Assembly (NCBI GenBank): GCA_019635695.1
Contig: JAHBYZ010000007.1
Coordinates: 1 to 64,000 of the forward strand
Reading direction: 5' to 3'
Length of the DNA: 64,000 nucleotides
Origin: Rhizobiaceae bacterium
GTDB lineage: Bacteria > Pseudomonadota > Alphaproteobacteria > Rhizobiales > Rhizobiaceae
Shown here: piece after piece, positions 55,390-63,829 of the stretch
How the letters are laid out: each line of letters begins with the position of its first letter
Numbering within the stretch: the stretch's first letter is position 1
Program-made: the position numbers and the translations under genes
The notes under the pieces: model-generated
Database searches by the model: none
What the model was told of the DNA's origin: nothing
The model's input: only the letters and a program-made list of their open reading frames with translations

Positions 55390-56295
55390 TCATCCTCCGA
55401 CGGCGGCAACGACCTCGGCCACGGCGCGGTCGATATCGCCGCGCGTGTAGCCGAGCAGCTTCGTCTGCGCAGGATCGGGCTCGTAGGCCAGCACCTTTCC
55501 GCGGCCCGGCACGATGAAGGCGTCCGGCAGCAGCGGGTGCTCCTTGTCGAGTTCCTGAAGCTTCCGCGGCGACCCGACCTCGTCGAAAATCTTCTGGAAG
55601 AAATCGCGGAAGGTCAGATTGGCGTCGCCGATCAGATAGGGCGTGCCGCTGACGCCGCGCTCCAGGGCGCCGGCGATCGCCTCCGTCAGCGAGCGCACCG
55701 ACATGTAGTTGGTGCCGCCGGCCGGCGCGTAGTCGGGGATTTCAGGGCGCAGGCCCTTGGCCCATGCCGTCAGCGTTTCGTAGCGGCGCGCCGGAACGCC
55801 GGGGATAGCCCCAACGATCGACGGCGGGTTCAGCGTGGTGACGTTGAAATCCGCATCCGCAAGCGCCCGGGCGCCTTCATCGGCCAACGCACGCCCGCGC
55901 ACATAGGGCACCTTGTCGATCAGATGCGGCATGACCTGGTGGTAGTAGCTGCCGAGCTGGACGAAGCGCCTCACGCCAGCTCGCTTGGCAAGCTTGGCGA
56001 ACGCCGGCACGCCCTCGATCTGCATGACGCGCCAGAACTCGTGCTCGTCCGTGCCCTTCGGGATGTGGCGAATGTCCTGACCGGCGGCAAAGACGATGCC
56101 GTCGAACGGCTCAAGGTCTTTCTCGGTGAAGGTCTTCTGCGAATAGTCGCCGAAGATAGTCGGCATGGAGGCCATCGGCGTACCGGCCGCCGCCGGCTTG
56201 CGGGCGCCCAGTGTCACCTCGTGGCCCAGCGATTTCAGGTGCATGGCGGCATGTCCGCCGATCATGCCCGTGCCGCCGACGATCAAAACCTTCAC
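55390..56295 (-). CDS. NAD-dependent epimerase/dehydratase family protein (extended SDR/NAD(P)H-binding)
   Basis: The 301-residue protein opens with a Rossmann signature VLIVGGTGMIGGHAAMHL and has YMSVRSLTEAIAGAL near the C-terminus, as atypical/extended SDRs do. The usual YxxxK is not evident; the region around GSYYHQVMPHLIDK offers an alternative Tyr and Lys. It may bind NAD(P) without canonical epimerase chemistry. It precedes the SnoaL-like gene by one base. Confidence 0.82.
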   Translation of the reverse strand: MKVLIVGGTGMIGGHAAMHLKSLGHEVTLGARKPAAAGTPMASMPTIFGDYSQKTFTEKDLEPFDGIVFAAGQDIRHIPKGTDEHEFWRVMQIEGVPAFAKLAKRAGVRRFVQLGSYYHQVMPHLIDKVPYVRGRALADEGARALADADFNVTTLNPPSIVGAIPGVPARRYETLTAWAKGLRPEIPDYAPAGGTNYMSVRSLTEAIAGALERGVSGTPYLIGDANLTFRDFFQKIFDEVGSPRKLQELDKEHPLLPDAFIVPGRGKVLAYEPDPAQTKLLGYTRGDIDRAVAEVVAAVGG

Positions 56296-56360
56296 GCGCG
56301 TGTCCTCCAGAAAACACCGATGCTTGCGCCGGTCACGCGGCCGTGCATCGTCCGGACCGA

Positions 56361-57164
56361 CTAACCCGCCTGCTTCGGGGCGTTGCGGGCGACGATGTCG
56401 AGGAAATGCGGCTTCTCGCCGCCACCATGCACCTCCAGCGTTGCGCCCGAAACAAATCGCGCGAGCGGGCTGGCAAGGTAGAGGACCGCATCGGCCACGT
56501 CGTCACCACGGCCGAGGCGGCCAAGCGGCGTCGCTGCCGCTATCTCGTTCTGCGCAGCAACGGAACCGTACAGCTGCTCCCCATTCCCCACCTCGATGAG
56601 ACCGACCACGATCGCGTTCACCCGCACCTTTGGTCCCCACTCCTGCGCGAGACTTACGGTGAGCCCAAGCAGCCCGGCCTTGGCCGCGCCATACGCTGCC
56701 GTGGTTGGCGCCGGGCGCACGGCCGCGACGCTGGCGATGTTGACGATCGAGCCGCCGCTCTGCGCCAGCGCCGCATAGGCAGCCTGCGACAGGTGGATCG
56801 GCGCCAGCAGGTTGAGCGCCACAATCGACTCGGAAAAGCGCGGCGAGGCGGTCGAGGCGTCGACCGCCGGTGAGCCGCCGGCGTTGTTTACCAGCAGGTC
56901 GAGCCGGCCGAAGCGGGCAATCGCGCCGTCCACCAGCGCCTTGCACTGGTCGGCCTTGCGTACATCACACACGAAGAAGGCCGCCGTGCGCCCGCCGAAC
57001 GAAGGCAGCGTTTCGGGCTCCGAGCGCGCACAGACCGCGACTTCGGCGCCGGCCTCGAGCAGACGCTCCGCGATGGCCAGGCCGATACCCTTGGTGCCGC
57101 CCGTCACCAGCGCCACCCTGCCCTTCATTGTCAGGTCGATCGGCACGCGCGTCTCTTCGGTCAT
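56361..57164 (-). CDS. SDR family NAD(P)-dependent oxidoreductase
   Basis: A 267-residue classical SDR with TGGTKGIG, NNAGG, Ser in VNIASVAAV, Tyr-Lys in AYGAAKAG, and an unusual C-terminus LEVHGGGEKPHFL. The ATG at 57164 has GGAGGATACCG upstream. It is the first gene of a minus-strand series through the GST (and possibly psuKG), divergent from the acyl-CoA ligase. Likely a 3-hydroxyacyl-CoA or alcohol dehydrogenase, unproven. Confidence 0.9.
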   Translation of the reverse strand: MTEETRVPIDLTMKGRVALVTGGTKGIGLAIAERLLEAGAEVAVCARSEPETLPSFGGRTAAFFVCDVRKADQCKALVDGAIARFGRLDLLVNNAGGSPAVDASTASPRFSESIVALNLLAPIHLSQAAYAALAQSGGSIVNIASVAAVRPAPTTAAYGAAKAGLLGLTVSLAQEWGPKVRVNAIVVGLIEVGNGEQLYGSVAAQNEIAAATPLGRLGRGDDVADAVLYLASPLARFVSGATLEVHGGGEKPHFLDIVARNAPKQAG

Positions 57165-57249
57165 CGGTATCCTCCGTCGCCTCGCCACCTACAGCGGCAT
57201 CGTCCACGCGCATTCGTCTTTTCGGACGATGTCTGCTTCTCGCGGGACA

Positions 57250-57265
57250 ATAGGTTCCGCCCTAT
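57250..57265. promoter_or_regulatory. Inverted repeat in divergent spacer of SDR and acyl-CoA ligase
   Basis: ATAGG-TTCCGC-CCTAT is a perfect 5+5 dyad about 40 bp before the ligase start, within the 138-bp spacer 57165-57302. It could be an operator; no regulator gene is adjacent. Confidence 0.3.
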
Positions 57266-57302
57266 CTTCACGGTAGCGCGCATTCCAACCGCCCGGGCCC
57301 AC

Positions 57303-58889
57303 ATGAACAGCATCTTCGATTCCGGCTGGCAGTTCACCACCATTCCGGCGCTCGCCGAGCGCGCGGCCGAGATCTATGGCGACGAGACGGCCATCGACGA
57401 CCACGGCACACGGCTCACCTTCGTCGAACTGGACGCGGCGCGCCGGCAGGTCGCCAAGGCAGTCATGGCCGCCGGAGTGAAGAAAGGTGACCGGGTGATG
57501 ATCTGGGCGCCGAACACCTGGAAATGGTTCGTCGCTTCGCTGGGCGTCGTCAGCGCGGGCGGCGTGCTGATCCCCACCTCGACCCGTTTCAAGGGCGCGG
57601 AGGTCGAAGAGCTGATGCGCCGGTCCGGCGCCACAATGATGTTCTCCTGCGGGGATTTCCTCGGCACGTATTACCCCGACCAGCTGAGCGCGGGTGCGCG
57701 TGAACTGCTGCACACAATCGTCGTGTTCGACGGCGCGCATGCATCGGAGACGGCGTGGGATGCTTTCCTGGCGCGAGGAGCCTCGGTGTCCGATGCCGAG
57801 CTGGCCGAGCGGCAGGCGAGCGTGGGGCCGGACGATCTTTGCGACATGCTCTTCACGTCGGGCACCACCGGCTACCCCAAGGGCGTGATGTACGGCCACT
57901 GGCAATGCCTGATGGTGGTGGACGCCTGGGCGACGCGCGTCGGCATCCGGCGCGGCGACCGCATGCTCATTATCGCACCCTTCTTCCACGCCTTCGGCTA
58001 CCGCTCCGGTGCCATCGTTTCGCTGATGCGCGGCGCAACGCTGATGCCGCACCAGGCCTTCGATGCGGAGGAGATCCTCACACGCGTCGAGCGCGAGAAG
58101 GTCTCCGTGATCCCCGGTCCGCCGGCGATCTTCCACTCGATGCTGCAGCATCCGAGGATGGCGGAGTTCGACCGATCGAGCCTGCGGCTCGGCGTGACCG
58201 GCGGCGCAGTTGTCCCTGCCACGCTGATTCGGCGCATGCGCGAGGATCTTGGCTTCAAGGGCGTGGTCAACGGCTACGGGCTGACGGAGTGCGGCGGCTA
58301 CGGCACCATGTGCAGCGCCACCGACACGGACGAGCAGATCGCCAACACCGCGGGCAAGGCCAACCCCAATACCGAAGTCCGCATCATGGCCGAGGATGGC
58401 CGCCTGCTACCCAATGGCGAGCGCGGCGAAGTGGTGATCCGCGGGTTCCTTGTGATGAAGGGCTATTTCAACGACCCCGAGGCCACGGCCAAGACCATCG
58501 ACAAGGACGGCTGGCTGCACACGGGCGACATCGGCTGGTTCGACGAGAACGACGATCTGCACATCGAGGACCGTCTCAAGGACATGTACATCACCGGCGG
58601 CTTCAACTGCTATCCGGCGGAGATCGAGCGGCTGATGAGCGCGCACCCGGCGATCGGCCAGATCGCGGTGATCGGCGTGCCTGACGAGCGCATGGGCGAG
58701 GTCGGCAAGGCCTATGTCGTGCTGCGACCCGGCAAGAGCGCCACCGAGGCCGAGCTGATCGCCTGGGCGCGCGCCAACATCGCCAACTACAAGGTGCCGC
58801 GCTCTGTCGAGTTCCGCGACGCGCTGCCCACCAGCCCGCAGGGCAAGGTGCAGAAGAACCGGCTCAGGGAAGAGCAGGAGGCGGCGTAG
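57303..58889 (+). CDS. Acyl-CoA synthetase (AMP-forming), FadD3-like
   Basis: The 528-residue ANL enzyme has the P-loop FTSGTTGYPKGVMY, the adenylate motif NGYGLTECGG, LHTGDIGWFDENDDLHI, a hinge and MYITGGFNCYPAEIE, and the catalytic Lys in TSPQGKVQKNRL. General length and motif spacing fit medium/long-chain and FadD3-type ligases that activate propanoate side chains, such as those of steroid ring fragments. It faces a beta-oxidation gene set on the opposite strand and likely provides its CoA ester. It ends at a hairpin shared with the converging operon. Confidence 0.9.
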   Translation: MNSIFDSGWQFTTIPALAERAAEIYGDETAIDDHGTRLTFVELDAARRQVAKAVMAAGVKKGDRVMIWAPNTWKWFVASLGVVSAGGVLIPTSTRFKGAEVEELMRRSGATMMFSCGDFLGTYYPDQLSAGARELLHTIVVFDGAHASETAWDAFLARGASVSDAELAERQASVGPDDLCDMLFTSGTTGYPKGVMYGHWQCLMVVDAWATRVGIRRGDRMLIIAPFFHAFGYRSGAIVSLMRGATLMPHQAFDAEEILTRVEREKVSVIPGPPAIFHSMLQHPRMAEFDRSSLRLGVTGGAVVPATLIRRMREDLGFKGVVNGYGLTECGGYGTMCSATDTDEQIANTAGKANPNTEVRIMAEDGRLLPNGERGEVVIRGFLVMKGYFNDPEATAKTIDKDGWLHTGDIGWFDENDDLHIEDRLKDMYITGGFNCYPAEIERLMSAHPAIGQIAVIGVPDERMGEVGKAYVVLRPGKSATEAELIAWARANIANYKVPRSVEFRDALPTSPQGKVQKNRLREEQEAA

Positions 58890-58901
58890 GTCGGAGGGAC
58901 T

Positions 58902-58926
58902 TCCTTCTCCTCTTGTGGGAGAAGGA
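58902..58926. terminator. Bidirectional hairpin between ligase and SDR genes
   Basis: TCCTTCTCC (58902-58910) pairs perfectly with GGAGAAGGA (58918-58926) around a 7-nt loop in the 52-bp convergent spacer. No long T-tract follows. CTTCTCC/GGAGAAG palindromes of this type recur in rhizobial intergenic regions and could be both a terminator and a dispersed repeat. Confidence 0.6.
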
Positions 58927-58941
58927 GACGCTCCCTTGCTC

Positions 58942-59844
58942 TTACGTTCCGTAAATCTTCTTCGCTGCAGGCTTCACGGCCAGCAGTTCGACGATCTTGT
59001 CGCCGATGGCCGCGGCTTCCCAGCGCTTGCCAAGGTCGTATTCCGGCCCGTCGTTCCAGCCGAGGCAGACGCGGATCAGCCCGCCAATCAGTTCGAACAC
59101 CTGCCCGGTCACCCCGTGCGAGCGTTCGCTGACCAGCCAGGCGACGAGCGGCGCGGTGTTTTCCGGCGCGAACACGTCCAGCTCGCCTTCCTTCGCTTTC
59201 ATCATCTCGCCGAAGGCCTGCTCGGTCATGCGTGTACGCGCGTTGGGCGCAAGTCCGTTCACGAAGATGCCGTAGCGGGCAAGTTCGGCCGCCTGCACCA
59301 GCGTCAGATTGGCGATCGCCGCCTTTGCGGCCGAGTAGGCGCTCTGCCCTACGGAACCCTGAAGGCCGGCGCCGGACGACGTGTTGATGATGCGCGCATC
59401 GACCGGACGGCCGGCCTTGGCCTCGGCCCGCCAATGGTCGACCGCGTGGCGCGACACGCAGAAATGGCCGCGCAGATGGACGCGGATCACCGCGTCCCAC
59501 TCCTCCGGCGTGCACGACACGAACATGCGGTCGCGCACGAAGCCGGCATTGTTGACCACGGCATCCAGCCGGCCGAAGGCGTCCAGCGCGGTCTTCACGA
59601 TGCGGCCCGCGCCGTCCCAGTCGGCAACGTCGTCGAAATTGGCAACGGCCTGCCCGCCGGCCCTTCTGATCTCCGCGACAACCTCGTCGGCCGGGCGCTC
59701 GGCGGTGGCGTCGCCATGCGTGCCGACGCCGAGATCGTTGACGACAACCTTCGCGCCCTGCGCTGCCAGCCCGAGCGCATAGGCGCGGCCGAGGCCGCGG
59801 CCCGCACCGGTGATGATGACGACGCGACCTTCGCAGATACCCAT
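58942..59844 (-). CDS. SDR family oxidoreductase (3-hydroxyacyl-CoA dehydrogenase-like)
   Basis: A 300-residue SDR with TGAGRGLGRAYALGLA, VVVNDLGVGTHG and NNAGFVRDRMF, the catalytic Ser in IINTSSGAG and YSAAKAA. The NDLG segment and the length are typical of the dehydrogenase unit of type 2 multifunctional enzymes and of mycobacterial steroid side-chain hydroxyacyl-CoA dehydrogenases. It is the last gene of the minus-strand beta-oxidation operon, five bases after the PaaY-like gene. It is likely the second-oxidation step. Confidence 0.88.
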   Translation of the reverse strand: MGICEGRVVIITGAGRGLGRAYALGLAAQGAKVVVNDLGVGTHGDATAERPADEVVAEIRRAGGQAVANFDDVADWDGAGRIVKTALDAFGRLDAVVNNAGFVRDRMFVSCTPEEWDAVIRVHLRGHFCVSRHAVDHWRAEAKAGRPVDARIINTSSGAGLQGSVGQSAYSAAKAAIANLTLVQAAELARYGIFVNGLAPNARTRMTEQAFGEMMKAKEGELDVFAPENTAPLVAWLVSERSHGVTGQVFELIGGLIRVCLGWNDGPEYDLGKRWEAAAIGDKIVELLAVKPAAKKIYGT

Positions 59845-59849
59845 TTCTT

Positions 59850-60449
59850 TCAACCCTTCACGCTCAATCGCACCGCCCGCGCGGTTCCCGACACGCGACG
59901 GCGGTCGGGCTCGGCTTCGGTCAACGGCTCGCATTCCTCGAAATCTGCAACCGACTGACGGGCAAGGCGCTGGTATTCGCCTTCGCCGTCGTTCTTCCAG
60001 ATGATTGCCTCCGGTGGAAGTTGCCGGACGACCTTCGCCGGATTACCGGCGATCAGGCTGCGTACCGGGGCGCGCATGTCGGACTTCACGAGGCTCAACG
60101 CCCCGATCAGGCTCTCGTCGCCGATCACGGCCTCATCCAGCACCACCGCGTTCATGCCGACCAGCGCATTGACGCCGATCTCAGCGCCATGGACGATCGA
60201 GCCATGTCCCACGGTCGCGCCGCGTTTGATGACGCAATCGGAGCCGGCGCCCGTGTGCAGCGTGCAGTTGTCCTGAATTGACGTGTCGCCCTCGACGATG
60301 ATGCGCCCGAAATCACCGCGCAGCGAGGCGCCCGCGCCGATGTAGCAGCCCGGCCCGACCTGCACGTCGCCGATCAGCGAGGCGGTCGGGTGCAGAAAGC
60401 TGGTCGGGTGCACGACCGGGCGGATGCCCTCGAAGGCATAGCAGGGCAT
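59850..60449 (-). CDS. Gamma-carbonic-anhydrase-like hexapeptide protein (PaaY-like)
   Basis: The 199-residue left-handed beta-helix protein has repeated hexapeptides and the zinc-site histidines of gamma carbonic anhydrases (CTLHTG and GHGSIVHG). RGDFGRIIV, DNCTLH and NALVGMNAVV match the PaaY group. PaaY can act as a thioesterase rescuing CoA from dead-end intermediates of phenylacetate breakdown. An equivalent salvage role would suit this acyl-CoA operon. The ATG overlaps the thiolase stop by TGATG. Confidence 0.85.
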   Translation of the reverse strand: MPCYAFEGIRPVVHPTSFLHPTASLIGDVQVGPGCYIGAGASLRGDFGRIIVEGDTSIQDNCTLHTGAGSDCVIKRGATVGHGSIVHGAEIGVNALVGMNAVVLDEAVIGDESLIGALSLVKSDMRAPVRSLIAGNPAKVVRQLPPEAIIWKNDGEGEYQRLARQSVADFEECEPLTEAEPDRRRVSGTARAVRLSVKG

Positions 60450-61600
60450 CACAACCTCTCGATGATGGTGACGTTGGCCTGGCCGCCGCCCTCGCACATG
60501 GTCTGCAGACCGTACCGGCCGCCGCGCCGTTCCAGTTCGTTCAGCAACGTGGTCATGATGCGCGCGCCGGTCGCGCCGATGGGATGGCCAAGCGAGATGC
60601 CGCCGCCGTTGACGTTAACCTTCTCGTGCGGGATGCCGATCTCCTTCATCCACGCCATGGGGATGGAGGCGAAGGCCTCGTTGCACTCGAACAGGTCGAT
60701 ATCAGAAACCTTCAGCCCGCTCTTCGCCAGCGCGTGCTGCGTGGCGGGGATCGGCGCTGTCAGCATCCACACGGGGTCGGCGGCGCGGACCGTCATGTAG
60801 TGGATGCGCGCGCGGGGCTTCAGGCCGTGATCCCTCACCGCGCGCTCGGACGCGATGAGCAGCGCCGCAGCACCGTCGCAGGTCTGGCTGGAGACAGCGG
60901 CCGTGACCCGCCCGCCTTCCACCAGCGGCTTCAGCTCCGCCATCTTCTGCAGCGTCGTGCCTCGGCGCGGCGTCTCGTCGGACGAAAGGTCACCGACCGG
61001 TACGATCTCGTTGGCGAACCAGCCCGAATCCATTGCGTGCACCGCGCGTTCGTGGCTGGCCAGCGAAAAGCGCTCCATCTCCTCGCGCGTGCACTGCCAT
61101 TTCTGCGCGATCATCTCGGCCGAACGGAACTGGCTCACCTCCTGGTCGCCATAGCGCGCGAGCCACCCGGGCGACGTGCGGAACGGATCGGGGAAGCCGT
61201 ATTGCTGACCGGCATACATGGCCGCCGAGATCGGGATGGCGTTCATGTTCTGCACGCCGCCGGCGACGACGAGATCCTGCACGCCGCTCATCACGCCCAT
61301 GGCTGCGAAATGGACCGCCTGTTGCGAGGAGCCGCACTGGCGGTCGATCGTCACGCCCGGCACGTGCTCCGGCAGGCCGGCAACGACCCAGCAGGTACGC
61401 GCGATATCGCCCGCCTGGCTGCCGATCGTGTCCGTGCAGCCATAGATGACGTCGTCCACCGCATTGGGGTCGACACCCGTGCGTTCCATCAACGCCCTGA
61501 TCGGCACCGCGCCGAGGTCGGCGGAATGCATCGAGGCCAGCGAACCCTTCTTGCGGCCGACAGGCGTGCGGACCGCGTCGATGATATAGGCTTCAGGCAT
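60449..61600 (-). CDS. Acetyl-CoA acyltransferase (thiolase)
   Basis: The 383-residue degradative-type thiolase has the nucleophile Cys89 in DRQCGSSQQA, His339 in GHPIGATGAR and the general-base Cys369 in MCEGGGQAN, plus NEAFAS. It should cleave a 3-ketoacyl-CoA to acetyl- or propionyl-CoA and a shortened acyl-CoA. The start at 61600 overlaps the preceding acyl-CoA dehydrogenase by eight bases. It resembles FadA5/FadA6-type thiolases in general organisation, but assignment to steroids is inference. Confidence 0.93.
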   Translation of the reverse strand: MPEAYIIDAVRTPVGRKKGSLASMHSADLGAVPIRALMERTGVDPNAVDDVIYGCTDTIGSQAGDIARTCWVVAGLPEHVPGVTIDRQCGSSQQAVHFAAMGVMSGVQDLVVAGGVQNMNAIPISAAMYAGQQYGFPDPFRTSPGWLARYGDQEVSQFRSAEMIAQKWQCTREEMERFSLASHERAVHAMDSGWFANEIVPVGDLSSDETPRRGTTLQKMAELKPLVEGGRVTAAVSSQTCDGAAALLIASERAVRDHGLKPRARIHYMTVRAADPVWMLTAPIPATQHALAKSGLKVSDIDLFECNEAFASIPMAWMKEIGIPHEKVNVNGGGISLGHPIGATGARIMTTLLNELERRGGRYGLQTMCEGGGQANVTIIERL

Positions 61601-62657
61601 TGGCGGCCTCGCTTGCGAAGGTGGAATCGGGTCCAATGGGGCGATCGAAGGTGCGCGCGGCAATGCGCTCGCGGTGGGAGCGGGCGTCGCCCCACCATGA
61701 CGCCAGCGCCAGCGCGCGCTTCAGGAAGAAATGTACGTCGACTTCCCAGGAATAGCCCATCGCGCCGTGCACCTGGATTGCGGTGCGGCAGGCGAGGTCG
61801 GCGGCTTCAGCCGTCGCCAGCTTGGCATGCGAGATGCGCGCGCGGGAGAACGCGTCGCCATTCTCGAGTTGCGCCGCAGCCGCGTGGACGACCGGCCTGG
61901 CGAACTCGATCCTGACCTGCACGGTCGACAGCAGGTGCTTTACGGCCTGATAAGAACCGATGGGCTTGCCGAACTGCTGCCGCTCCTTGGCGTAGGCGAC
62001 CGCGAGGTCGACGGCGCGCTGGGCGATGCCGAGCATCTGCGCTGCCGCGAACAGCGCGCCGCGGTCGAGCGCGGCATCCAATGCGCGCCGGGCCTCCGAA
62101 ACCTCGGCAACCGCCGTCGTGACGCATGGCCTGTCCGCGATCGAGAACAGCCGGCGGAACGGGTCGATACTCGGCTGCCGAACCAGCGAGACGGTCTCGG
62201 CATCACAGAGAAACAGTTCATCGCCCCGCACCGCGAGGATTGCGCCCGCCGTATCGGCATCGGCCACGAACGGATTTGCCGGGTGGGCTACAGCGACAGT
62301 GATCTCCCCGGCAAGTGCGCGGTCGAGGATCGTCCGGCTGCGCTGGTCGCGCGCAAGTGCGGCCAGCAGCGGCAGCGCCACGCCGGCATTCTCCACCAGC
62401 GGCTCCGGCAGGCCGGCATAACCGCAGGCTTCGGCGACCAGCACGAAATCAGGTCCCTTGAGGCCCAGCCCACCCTTAGCCTCGGGCACCAGTGCCCCGG
62501 CAAGGCCCATCTCCGCAATCGCGGCCCAGCGCTTCTCGTCGCGTGCCTCGCCGGACTGCATCAGGCGGCGCAGGTCTGCCGGCTGGCAGAAATCGGCGAG
62601 CAGGCCTTTCACCGCTTCGGCGGTCATCTGCTGCTCGTCCGTGAAGCGGAAATCCAT
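61593..62657 (-). CDS. Acyl-CoA dehydrogenase family protein (short subunit of a pair)
   Basis: A 354-residue FAD-dependent acyl-CoA dehydrogenase homolog with KERQQFGKPIGSYQAVKH and VHGAMGYSWEVDVHFFLKRA. The middle beta-domain is shortened relative to the 380-390-residue standard, and the C-terminal 'YxGtxxIQ' segment is absent. It is directly adjacent to a second acyl-CoA dehydrogenase, five bases upstream. Such tandem pairs form alpha2beta2 enzymes in actinobacterial steroid catabolism, with the two genes contributing different parts of the FAD and substrate sites. Confidence 0.9.
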   Translation of the reverse strand: MDFRFTDEQQMTAEAVKGLLADFCQPADLRRLMQSGEARDEKRWAAIAEMGLAGALVPEAKGGLGLKGPDFVLVAEACGYAGLPEPLVENAGVALPLLAALARDQRSRTILDRALAGEITVAVAHPANPFVADADTAGAILAVRGDELFLCDAETVSLVRQPSIDPFRRLFSIADRPCVTTAVAEVSEARRALDAALDRGALFAAAQMLGIAQRAVDLAVAYAKERQQFGKPIGSYQAVKHLLSTVQVRIEFARPVVHAAAAQLENGDAFSRARISHAKLATAEAADLACRTAIQVHGAMGYSWEVDVHFFLKRALALASWWGDARSHRERIAARTFDRPIGPDSTFASEAANA

Positions 62658-62662
62658 GGCGT

Positions 62663-63823
62663 CTACCGCGGCAACCCGAGCATGCGCTCGGCAATGATGT
62701 TCTTCTGGATCTCGTTGGAGCCGGCATAAATCGGCCCGGCCAGCGAAAAGAAATAGCCGTCGAGCCAGCGGCCGACATCGCCGGCCTCGGGCGCGGCGCG
62801 CAGCAGTTCGGCACGCGCGCCGAGGATGGAAAGCGCGGTACGGTGGAGCTGTATGTCCATCTCCGACCAGAAGATCTTGTTGGTCGAGGCCTCCGCGCCG
62901 ATATGGCCGCCTGCCATCAGCCGCGAGGCGGTGGCGTAGATCGACAGCGCATAGGCTTCGGCGTCCATGAAGGACTGGAGCACGGCAGCGCGCGTCTCCG
63001 GCGCGGTTTCGTCCTCGTGTGCACGGTAGAGTTCGACGAGCTTCTTCGCGGCCACCTGGAAGCGTGCCGGCGAGCGCAGCATCAGGCCACGCTCGAAACC
63101 GGCGGTGGCCATGCAGATCGACCAGCCCTGCCCTTCCTCGCCCAGCCGGTTGAAGGCCGGTACGCGCACGTTCTCCAGGAAAATCTCGGCAAACCCCGTT
63201 TCGCCGTCGATCTGCGGGATCGGCTGCACGCGGACGCCGGGCGCGTCGAGCTTGAAGAAGATCAGCGACAGGCCCTTGTGACGTTCCGACGCCGGGTCGG
63301 TGCGAAACAGGCCGAACGCCCAGTCGGCGAATACGGCGCGCGACGACCAGATCTTGTGACCGTTGAGGACATATTCGTCACCGTCGCGCCGCCCCGTCGA
63401 GCGCACGGCGGCGAGGTCACTGCCGGCCTGCGGCTCCGACCAGGCCTGCGCCCAGATCTCGTCGCCCGACGCCATCTTCGACAGGAATCGCGCCTTCTGC
63501 GCGTCGGTGCCGAATTCCATCAGCGTCGGCCCGAGCAGGAAGATGCCGTTCTGGTTGACGCGCAGCGGCGCGCCGGCGCGCCAGTATTCCTCCTCGAAGA
63601 TCAGCCACTGGACGAGATTCAGCCCGCGCCCGCCATAGGCTTCGGGCCAGGTCACCATGCCCCAACGGCCCTCGGCGAGCTTGCGTTCCCAGGCGCGGTG
63701 CGCCTCGAAGCCTTCCCGCGAAGCGTCGAAGGACGGCAAGGGCGCCGGCGGCACGTTGGCCTCCATCCACCCGCGGACCTCGGCGCGGAAAGCAATTTCT
63801 GCGGCTGAATAGTTCAGGTCCAA
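62663..63823 (-). CDS. Acyl-CoA dehydrogenase family protein (long subunit of a pair)
   Basis: The 386-residue protein has the acyl-CoA dehydrogenase features AWSEPQAGSDLAAV (FAD/substrate loop), VLNGHKIWSS and the C-terminal YAGSNEIQKNIIAERMLGLPR. The position equivalent to the medium-chain enzyme's catalytic Glu376 (YEG) is Ala367, so its base must lie elsewhere or in the partner subunit. It begins six bases after the preceding crotonase gene and five bases before its partner, consistent with a heteromeric dehydrogenase. Confidence 0.91.
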   Translation of the reverse strand: MDLNYSAAEIAFRAEVRGWMEANVPPAPLPSFDASREGFEAHRAWERKLAEGRWGMVTWPEAYGGRGLNLVQWLIFEEEYWRAGAPLRVNQNGIFLLGPTLMEFGTDAQKARFLSKMASGDEIWAQAWSEPQAGSDLAAVRSTGRRDGDEYVLNGHKIWSSRAVFADWAFGLFRTDPASERHKGLSLIFFKLDAPGVRVQPIPQIDGETGFAEIFLENVRVPAFNRLGEEGQGWSICMATAGFERGLMLRSPARFQVAAKKLVELYRAHEDETAPETRAAVLQSFMDAEAYALSIYATASRLMAGGHIGAEASTNKIFWSEMDIQLHRTALSILGARAELLRAAPEAGDVGRWLDGYFFSLAGPIYAGSNEIQKNIIAERMLGLPR

Positions 63824-63829
63824 GACGGA

